A stretch of 5,358 nt of DNA from Flavobacteriaceae bacterium (GTDB lineage: Bacteria > Bacteroidota > Bacteroidia > Flavobacteriales > Flavobacteriaceae): the NCBI GenBank assembly GCA_949507465.1, contig CATEMS010000155.1:1-5358 (forward strand), written 5' to 3'. The notes beneath the pieces were generated by a model. That model saw only the letters and a program-made list of their open reading frames with translations, ran no database searches and was not told where the DNA came from. The translations under genes and the position numbers were made by a program. This document shows positions 1 to 5,358 of this stretch, piece by piece. The number at the start of each line of letters is the position of its first letter. Positions within the stretch are counted from its first letter, which is position 1.

Positions 1-742
1 AATAAGCTAGTGGATGACGGTTGTAGCTTAAATCCTCTTTCTCTCCACGTTTGGTAAGTCCTATCTCTTTAGCGACTTGCTCAAAGAACGAAACCTCTGA
101 TTGAAAGACCCCAAACTTTTTGTCTGCAATGTGTGATGTAGGTTTTTTGGGCAAGGATTCTTTAGGATATTTCATAAAAGCTCCTAAGGTGGCAAAGGTA
201 AGGCGAAGCCCTCCATCCAATCCATTTTTTGACTGGGTTAGTATTTTAAAACCATTGGCATTGCCCTCAAAATCTACAAGGTCCTGGTACTCTTTATCCC
301 TAAGAAGGGCTTTAAAACGCTTCCCTCTTCCATTAGAAAAATAATCTCCTATGGCTTTTTCTCCGCTGTGACCAAAGGGAGGATTGCCAATATCATGCGC
401 CAATGAGGCCGCTGCCACAATAGCACCAAAATCATTGAAATGATAGCCGTGTATGGATTCTAATTGCGGGTGTTTTTCAAGTATAGCCTTTCCTGCCAGG
501 CGCCCCAAAGACCTACCTACCACAGAGACCTCCAGGCTGTGGGTTAATCTAGTATGCACAAACGAGGTTTGAGACAGCGGTATTACCTGGGTTTTATCTT
601 GCAGGCTTCTAAAGGCATGAGAGAAAATAATACGATCGTAATCTACCTCAAAACCCAAACGAGTTGGATCTTCTTATGTGCGAAGTCTTTTATTTGATAC
701 TCCTTGTTTTTTAAGGGATAATAGTTGTTCCCATTGCATCAT
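1..742 (-). pseudogene. dgt: dGTP triphosphohydrolase (HD superfamily), N-terminal part, interrupted by an in-frame stop codon; 3' end outside window
   Basis: dGTPases of this family hydrolyse dGTP to deoxyguanosine and triphosphate in the cytoplasm. Read on the minus strand from ATG at 742-740 (a second ATG follows at 739-737), the frame begins MMQWEQLLSLKKQG and continues to the left edge without frameshift. The HD metal site is visible: His68 in TRLTHSLEVSVVGR and His116-Asp117 in AHDIGNPPFGHSGEKA. DFEGNANGFKILTQ, LRLTFATLGAFMKYPKESLP and RHPLAY further on are typical of Bacteroidota dGTPases. About 247 codons are present; from memory the family usually runs to about 440-450. Codon 23 is TAA (674-676), between KRLRT and EDPTRLGFEVDYDRI, where relatives usually have an acidic residue; one G-to-T change from GAA would create it. 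Translation could restart at TTG 658-656 (Leu29) or GTG 559-557 (Val62), but the first loses part of the conserved RLGFE segment and the second much more. Family identity is very sure; loss of function is likely but unproven. Confidence 0.75.
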
Positions 743-757
743 AACGCTCTTGGTTTA

Positions 758-777
758 AGTGGTAGCAATATACCACT
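758..777. repeat. 7-bp perfect inverted repeat in the dgt leader
   Basis: AGTGGTA (758-764) and TACCACT (771-777) are perfect reverse complements separated by six bases (GCAATA). The element lies just downstream of the proposed dgt -7 box, so it covers about the first 20 transcribed bases. It could be an operator at the transcription start or a 5' hairpin in the dgt mRNA. It has no run of T after it and does not look like a terminator. Confidence 0.4.
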
Positions 778-784
778 GATTTTA

Positions 785-792
785 CAAATTTA
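785..792 (-). promoter_or_regulatory. Bacteroidota-type -7 promoter element for dgt
   Basis: On the minus strand this reads TAAATTTG, an exact match to the TAnnTTTG -7 consensus of the Bacteroidota primary sigma factor. Transcription would start near 778, giving a leader of about 35 nt before the dgt ATG at 742. I see no convincing TTG -33 element at the usual spacing, so this rests on the -7 match and its position. Confidence 0.5.
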
Positions 793-828
793 AAACACAA
801 GCCATAAGATAGGGTTGTTAACATTAAA

Positions 829-844
829 ATAACCCAAAGGTTAT
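829..844. repeat. Short inverted repeat in the divergent intergenic region
   Basis: ATAACC (829-834) and GGTTAT (839-844) are perfect reverse complements around a CAAA spacer. The element lies about 44 bp upstream of the proposed receptor -7 box, where an activator site could sit, and upstream of the dgt -7 box on the other strand. Six-base arms in AT-rich DNA can arise by chance, so the regulatory reading is tentative. Confidence 0.25.
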
Positions 845-887
845 AGAAGGATAATGTAGCAGTAACCTCAACTTTACAATAGATCTA

Positions 888-895
888 CATCTTTG
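888..895 (+). promoter_or_regulatory. Possible -7 promoter element for the TonB-dependent receptor operon
   Basis: CATCTTTG matches the TAnnTTTG -7 consensus at every fixed base except the first. It would start transcription near 902, about 30 nt before the receptor ATG at 932, a normal leader for this phylum. No clear TTG -33 element lies 17-20 bp upstream. If it is real, the TTG at 893-895 is promoter sequence and cannot be the start codon. Confidence 0.35.
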
Positions 896-931
896 CCACA
901 AACTTTTAATAGCCGACATAAAAACACGATA

Positions 932-3715
932 ATGAAAAAACTAATCTTTGTACTACTAAGCACTTTAGCATCTTTAACACATGCTCAGACAGGTTCTGTA
1001 AATGGAATCCTGACAGACAAGCAAATGAATAATGAGCCATTACCATTTGCAAACGTCATTATAAAAGACTCTAACAAAGGAACCACTTCAGATTTTGATG
1101 GGCTTTATGCCATAGATGATCTTGCTCCCGGAACCTATACTATAGAATTCAGTTTTGTTGGTTATCAAACGGTAGAGAAAACCGTCTCCATACAAGCCAA
1201 CCAAAGCACTACATTAGATGTAACCCTGAGTCCTAGTGCAGCAGCACTCGATGAAGTAGTTATAAATACAAGCCTAAGAAGAGATAGCGAAAATGTCCTT
1301 TTGTTGGAACAACAGAAAGCCACTACCATAAAAGAGAGTATTGGATCTGTTGCGCTCTCAAAGCTTGGAATTTCTAATGCCGCTACAGCTACCACAAAAA
1401 TATCAGGGGTCTCTAAATCTGAAGGGACTGGAGATGTTTTTATAAGGGGTCTTGGAGACCGTTACTTATATACTACACTAAATGGGTTGCCGATACCCTC
1501 AGATGATATTGAAAAAAAGAACATAGATCTTGGACTTTTTACTACAAGACTCTTAGAGAGTATAGATGTGAGCAAAACCACTTCATCTGAGCTGTCTGCA
1601 GATCAGGCATCGGGTAATGTAAATATTAGCACTAAAAGCTTGAATGGAAGTAAATTACTAAAACTTAAAACATCCAGTACAGTTAATACAAATGTGATAA
1701 GTAATGGTGTATTTAGTGATTTTAAAGTATCACCAAATAACGAGAATATTACTGCTGGTTTTTATTCTAGAAATTTAAATACAAGGGAAGCCCTAACCAA
1801 CCAGTCTTGGTCTCCACAAACAATACAAAATCCTATCAACACTTCATTTTCTGTCAGTGCAGGCGGTAAGATCGGAGATAAAATAAAGGTACTGGCAACC
1901 CTAGGACAAGCCTCAAATTTTGAATACCGGGAAGGTGTTTTTAAAGAATTTAGAGGAAACTTCATAGACGACACCATTCCAGATGCCATACGATGGAGAA
2001 AAACAATTGCTACATCAGGACTTGTTAATGGAAAATTCCGCGCCAATGATGACAATAGATTTGAACTGACCTCTTTGTTTATAAACAAAATACAAGACGA
2101 GGTGTTTGAGGGAGGTCGCGCAGGAACTTCGACAATTTTTGAGGAAACCAATGTTGGAGAAGCATTTCAGTTCATAAGAGATCAAAACACTAAAAACACG
2201 CTCACCTCTATCACACAGTTTAGCGGTAAAAATAATCTTGGTCAGAAAAACACATTAGACTGGGCATTAGGATTTAACTATCTCAAGGCAGATGAACCTA
2301 ATAGAATTAGAAACGAGGTGAATTTTAATTTTGCGGAAGATCCGGCGCTGGTTCAGCTAGGAAGAAACGGAGGATTTCAACAACGTAAAACCATTCAAAA
2401 AATCAAAGACATCGAGTACAATGGGCGCATAAACAATGAATTTATTGTAAAAAATACAGATTCCAAAAATTTTAAAGTAGATCTTGGTGCTACTTACAGA
2501 AACAAGGAGCGTAATTTTGGTTCTCAATTCTTTGGCATACAAGAATCTGTTTTAAATGCTATTAACCCAACTTCTATAGACGCACTCACTGAGATCTTTA
2601 CCGAACAAAATATAGATAATGGCCTTTTGAGAATAAATAGACTCCCTGTAGATCGTTACAGGGGTTCATTAGAATCTCTAGGAACTTACATACAAGCAAC
2701 AGCAGTGATAGGTAAATTCACACTACAAGGTGGTGTGAGATATCAGGATGACCAAATTAATGTACAATATGATGTGGGTAATATTCCTGGAAGATTGGGA
2801 ATGGTTGATAAAAACTACCAAAGAGTATACCCATCTGTGAATCTTAAGTATACCCCTACAGAGAAGTTAAATCTTCGCTTTGCAAACAGCTACACTACCA
2901 CTCTTCCAGAGTTTAAAGAGATTGCTCCCTTTGAATACGTATCTGCAGTTGGTCAAGTAACTCGAGGAAACACAGACATTGAAGCTTCTTTGAATACAAA
3001 TTATGACTTAAAGTTTGAGTACTTCCCATCTAAGGGGCAGCTTTTATCACTTACAAGTTTCTATAAAAAAATTGAAGATCCCATCAATAAAGTACAAGAT
3101 AGAGGAGCCTCTGGAGCATTCTCATACTTCAACACTTCAGAAAAAGCAACCATATACGGTCTAGAGATTGAAGCTCGCATGTCACTAATAGACGGGTCAG
3201 AAAACAAAACAGCAAACCTAGATGTAAATATAAATGCATCAAGAATGTGGCACCAACAGGATCTAAAAGAAATCATAGATGAAGATGGAAACTTTGTAAA
3301 CACCTTTAGATATAAAGGACTGACCCAAGAGGGGTTGCAAGGAGCCTCAGATTGGATTGTCAATGGTTCGTTGAGTTATAACTCTAATACACAAAAACCA
3401 TTTTTAGCTACCATAACTGCAAACTACACTTCAGGAAAGATATTTGCCCTTGGTAATGCCACCATTAGAGACTCTGGAGATGTTAATTATAATGATGCCA
3501 TTATTGAAAATGGGTTTGTAACCCTAAACTTTAACACAACAAAAACCCTTTCAGAAAAACTAGTTTTAGGACTTGTGGCGAGAAATTTGTTAAATCCAGA
3601 AATAAAAAGAACACAATTGGTCAGAAATCCTAACACGCAAATTGAAACAAATGAAACAGTGCTTTCTTACACACGTGGTGCACAGATAGGACTAAATCTT
3701 ACATATACTTTTTAA
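932..3715 (+). CDS. TonB-dependent outer-membrane receptor with N-terminal carboxypeptidase-D-regulatory-like domain
   Basis: Outer-membrane receptor of 927 residues that should import a ligand using TonB-ExbBD energy; the ligand is unknown. A signal peptide fills residues 1-18 (MKKLIFVLLSTLASLTHA, then QT). Residues 22-98 form a carboxypeptidase-D-regulatory-like beta-sandwich (PLPFANVIIKDSNKGTTSDFDGLY, then FVGYQTVEK). A TonB-box-like DEVVIN is at 107-112. The plug spans about 125-235, with FIRGLGDRYLYTTLNG at 170-184, LESIDVSKT and SADQASGNVNIST. The rest is a beta-barrel rich in alternating strands, ending LNLTYTF with the usual terminal Phe. ATG 932 is preferred over the in-frame TTG at 893 because it begins the signal peptide directly and the TTG lies in a putative -7 box. 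The SusC/RagA class is less likely: the protein is rather short for SusC, the plug resembles the RGLGDRY/RGLGERY receptor group, and the next gene is not SusD. It is probably cotranscribed with the lipoprotein gene 38 bp downstream. Confidence 0.93.
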   Translation: MKKLIFVLLSTLASLTHAQTGSVNGILTDKQMNNEPLPFANVIIKDSNKGTTSDFDGLYAIDDLAPGTYTIEFSFVGYQTVEKTVSIQANQSTTLDVTLSPSAAALDEVVINTSLRRDSENVLLLEQQKATTIKESIGSVALSKLGISNAATATTKISGVSKSEGTGDVFIRGLGDRYLYTTLNGLPIPSDDIEKKNIDLGLFTTRLLESIDVSKTTSSELSADQASGNVNISTKSLNGSKLLKLKTSSTVNTNVISNGVFSDFKVSPNNENITAGFYSRNLNTREALTNQSWSPQTIQNPINTSFSVSAGGKIGDKIKVLATLGQASNFEYREGVFKEFRGNFIDDTIPDAIRWRKTIATSGLVNGKFRANDDNRFELTSLFINKIQDEVFEGGRAGTSTIFEETNVGEAFQFIRDQNTKNTLTSITQFSGKNNLGQKNTLDWALGFNYLKADEPNRIRNEVNFNFAEDPALVQLGRNGGFQQRKTIQKIKDIEYNGRINNEFIVKNTDSKNFKVDLGATYRNKERNFGSQFFGIQESVLNAINPTSIDALTEIFTEQNIDNGLLRINRLPVDRYRGSLESLGTYIQATAVIGKFTLQGGVRYQDDQINVQYDVGNIPGRLGMVDKNYQRVYPSVNLKYTPTEKLNLRFANSYTTTLPEFKEIAPFEYVSAVGQVTRGNTDIEASLNTNYDLKFEYFPSKGQLLSLTSFYKKIEDPINKVQDRGASGAFSYFNTSEKATIYGLEIEARMSLIDGSENKTANLDVNINASRMWHQQDLKEIIDEDGNFVNTFRYKGLTQEGLQGASDWIVNGSLSYNSNTQKPFLATITANYTSGKIFALGNATIRDSGDVNYNDAIIENGFVTLNFNTTKTLSEKLVLGLVARNLLNPEIKRTQLVRNPNTQIETNETVLSYTRGAQIGLNLTYTF

Positions 3716-3753
3716 CACTTTTAACTTTATATTAATTATCTAAAAATCAAACC
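3716..3753 (+). other. Short operon-internal gap and translation leader
   Basis: These 38 bp between the receptor stop and the lipoprotein start are almost entirely A and T. They contain no hairpin followed by a T-run and no TAnnTTTG element, which supports cotranscription. There is no Shine-Dalgarno sequence; the start is preceded by TAAAAATCAAACC, the A-rich leader usual in Bacteroidota. Confidence 0.5.
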
Positions 3754-5358
3754 ATGAAAAAAAATCAAATTTTAACGAGTTGTTTCGCAATTCTTTGTTT
3801 ATTCCTAGTCTCTTGTGACTCAGATGATGACTTTAACCCTGTAGATCCAGGTCCAGACCCAATTAACTTTGAGTTAAACGGAGTTCTTGAAAGTGACAGG
3901 ATACTTGACCCAAGCCAACCTTACAGCCTAACGGGCTCTTATATTGTAAAAGCTGGGGCTACCCTAACCATTCCTGCTGGGACACAAATTATCTCGCAGG
4001 TAGCAACCAACAATTATATTGCTATAGAAAAAGGTGCAAATATTGATATTCAAGGAACCCAAAGCTTACCTGTTGTTATGGAGAGTGTTTCTGGAAATCA
4101 AGGAGATTGGGGAGGACTTGTTGTTCTTGGAGATGCTGTAACAACAGAGGGAGTTAATGCAACTGCTGAAGTTGGAGGATTTATCTACGGTGGTACCAAC
4201 CCAAGTGATAGTTCTGGATCCATTAACTACTTAATTATAAAAAATGCAGGTGCTCAGATTAATGCAGAATCTCAATACAATGGTCTTACTTTGTATGCTG
4301 TTGGAAGTGGCACAAGTTTAAATAACATAGCTCTTTTAGACGGTGCAGATGATGGAGTTGAATTTTTTGGAGGAAGTGTATCAATCACCAACTTATATGC
4401 AGAGAACAACCAAGATGATTCTGTAGATTGGACAGAGGGTTGGAATGGAGCAATAACAAACACCTATGTAGTTCATAACAATGATGGGTTCTCTACTGCA
4501 ATTGAGGCAGATGGTGATAACAACAACCCAACTGTTACAAATTTCACAGCCGTTTCTACTGTGGGTGGAACAGCATTACAATTCAAAAAAATGTCTGGAG
4601 CAACTATCACAGGTTTATCTCTAACTGGGTATGAAGTGTCTGTTGATATGAAAGATGATGGGCCACTAGAAAACGTAGTAATCGAAGGGCAACCTGCAGA
4701 TCCTTTTTCTGGATATACAACAACAAGTTCTGTAGACCTAGGATTGTTTGACTGGGTTAACTCAAACCAAACAGGAAATGCATCTTTATTACAAGGAGTT
4801 GTTACAGAGACTGTAACACTAGATCCTTCTGTTGCTTATAGTTTGACCTCTTCTTACATCGTTCAACCTGGTGGTAAATTGATTATCCCAGCTGGTACTA
4901 AAATAACAGCCAACAGTGGTGGAACTTCTGTATATATTGCTGTATTAAAAGGTGGACAGATTGAAATAAACGGAACTGCAGATAATCCAGTAGTGATGTC
5001 TTCAACTACAGAGAACCCAGGAGATTGGGGTGGTCTTACCATCTGTGGTGATGCACTAACTACAGAGGGAGTAGATGCTGTAGCCGAGATTGGTGGTTTT
5101 ATTTACGGTGGTAATAACCCAGAGGATAACTCTGGAAAAATCAACTACCTAGTAATGCTTGGAACTGGAGCCCAAATCAATGCAGAATCTCAATATAATG
5201 GTGTTTCTTTGTATGCTGTTGGTAGCCAAACTCAAATTAGCAACGTAGCAGTTATAAATGGTGCAGATGATGGTATTGAATTTTTTGGAGGCTCAGTTGC
5301 CGCAGAAAACTTATACCTAGATAACAACCAGGACGATGCTGTAGACTGGACTGAAGGA
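3754..5358 (+). CDS. Surface-exposed lipoprotein with tandem beta-helix-like modules (3' partial)
   Basis: The frame starts at ATG 3754 and is open to the right edge (535 residues, no stop). Residues 1-20 are a lipoprotein signal with lipobox LVSC and lipidated Cys21. The following DSDDDFNP resembles the Flavobacterium lipoprotein export signal (SDDFE-like), so the mature protein is probably anchored on the outer face of the outer membrane. An acidic, proline-rich linker (about 22-38) leads to two homologous modules, residues 41-229 and 346-535. Each has the order IPAGT, GDWGGL, TTEGV, GGFIYGG, NAESQYNG, GADDG-EFFGG and NNQDD-VDWTEG. Short regular strands with Gly/Asn/Asp turns suggest a right-handed parallel beta-helix. 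Residues 230-345 (HNNDGFSTAIEADGDNNN and after) join the modules and probably continue the helix. I see no catalytic motif. It lies 38 bp after the receptor gene, so it likely captures or presents the receptor's ligand. From memory, similar proteins sit beside TonB-dependent receptors elsewhere; the function is unknown. Confidence 0.88.
   Translation, partial: MKKNQILTSCFAILCLFLVSCDSDDDFNPVDPGPDPINFELNGVLESDRILDPSQPYSLTGSYIVKAGATLTIPAGTQIISQVATNNYIAIEKGANIDIQGTQSLPVVMESVSGNQGDWGGLVVLGDAVTTEGVNATAEVGGFIYGGTNPSDSSGSINYLIIKNAGAQINAESQYNGLTLYAVGSGTSLNNIALLDGADDGVEFFGGSVSITNLYAENNQDDSVDWTEGWNGAITNTYVVHNNDGFSTAIEADGDNNNPTVTNFTAVSTVGGTALQFKKMSGATITGLSLTGYEVSVDMKDDGPLENVVIEGQPADPFSGYTTTSSVDLGLFDWVNSNQTGNASLLQGVVTETVTLDPSVAYSLTSSYIVQPGGKLIIPAGTKITANSGGTSVYIAVLKGGQIEINGTADNPVVMSSTTENPGDWGGLTICGDALTTEGVDAVAEIGGFIYGGNNPEDNSGKINYLVMLGTGAQINAESQYNGVSLYAVGSQTQISNVAVINGADDGIEFFGGSVAAENLYLDNNQDDAVDWTEG
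3874..4440 (+). repeat. Lipoprotein internal repeat, copy 1
   Basis: This encodes residues 41-229 (LNGVLES to DWTEG). By hand alignment, about 118 of 190 positions match copy 2, with a single one-residue gap near residue 87. The longest shared protein block is GAQINAESQYNG. A 17-base exact match (4261-4277) recurs exactly 918 bp downstream. Confidence 0.85.
4789..5358 (+). repeat. Lipoprotein internal repeat, copy 2 (visible part)
   Basis: This encodes residues 346-535 (LQGVV to DWTEG), aligned to copy 1 at an offset of 305 then 306 residues. The window ends at the same point in the module where copy 1 passes into its Trp-Asn-Gly continuation. The full second unit probably includes a counterpart of residues 230-345 beyond the edge, and further copies may follow. 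Confidence 0.85.

Noticed and set aside
120..344. Plus-strand open frame of 74 codons
   Set aside because: It lies antisense within the dGTPase coding sequence, whose minus-strand frame has clear family motifs across the same bases; the plus-strand product resembles nothing.
1165..3363. Several minus-strand open frames (1165-1395, 1762-2151, 2357-2542, 3061-3363)
   Set aside because: All are shadows inside the TonB-dependent receptor gene, whose plus-strand frame is continuous and shows full domain architecture.
3716..3753. Possible terminator between receptor and lipoprotein genes
   Set aside because: The gap is AT-rich but has no GC stem followed by a T-run.
4272..4463. Minus-strand open frame of 63 codons
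   Set aside because: It is a shadow of the lipoprotein gene; the plus-strand frame holds the repeated conserved motifs.
4261..5195. 17-base direct repeat (4261-4277 and 5179-5195) as a possible attachment site or mobile-element boundary
   Set aside because: Both copies encode the same residues (start of NAESQYNG) at equivalent positions of the two protein modules, so the intragenic duplication explains them. No integrase or transposase is present.
1..5358. CRISPR array, tRNA or rRNA gene, insertion sequence
   Set aside because: I see no regularly spaced short repeats, no tRNA cloverleaf or rRNA sequence, and no transposase; nearly all bases outside 743-931 are explained by protein-coding genes.

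Overview
The window looks like chromosomal DNA from a member of the Bacteroidota, most likely a marine-type flavobacterium. The evidence is AT-rich composition, a TAnnTTTG-type -7 promoter element, weak or absent Shine-Dalgarno sequences with A-rich leaders, a TonB-dependent receptor carrying an N-terminal carboxypeptidase-D-regulatory-like domain, and a lipoprotein with a Flavobacterium-style surface-export signal (acidic SDDDF after the lipid-bearing Cys).

Layout. (1) Positions 1-742, minus strand: the N-terminal part (about 247 codons) of a dGTP triphosphohydrolase (dgt) of the HD superfamily, running off the left edge. Its frame is intact except for one in-frame TAA at 674-676 (codon 23), just before the conserved DPTRLGFEVDYDRI segment, so it is either a pseudogene, a gene starting late, or a sequencing error. 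(2) Positions 743-931: a divergent intergenic region with a good -7 element for dgt, a weaker -7 element for the receptor gene, and two short perfect inverted repeats. (3) Positions 932-3715, plus strand: a complete 927-residue TonB-dependent outer-membrane receptor. (4) Positions 3716-3753: a 38-bp gap without a terminator. (5) Positions 3754 to the right edge, plus strand: a lipoprotein (535 residues visible, no stop) built from two tandem copies of a roughly 190-residue module that looks like a right-handed beta-helix, about 62% identical to each other by eye.

The receptor and lipoprotein probably form one operon and one outer-membrane uptake machine. The receptor would be the TonB-powered channel, and the lipoprotein a surface-exposed partner in the place SusD has in SusCD systems. 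No SusD-like protein is visible here. The substrate cannot be read from the window. The divergent dgt gene belongs to nucleotide metabolism and is probably only a neighbour.
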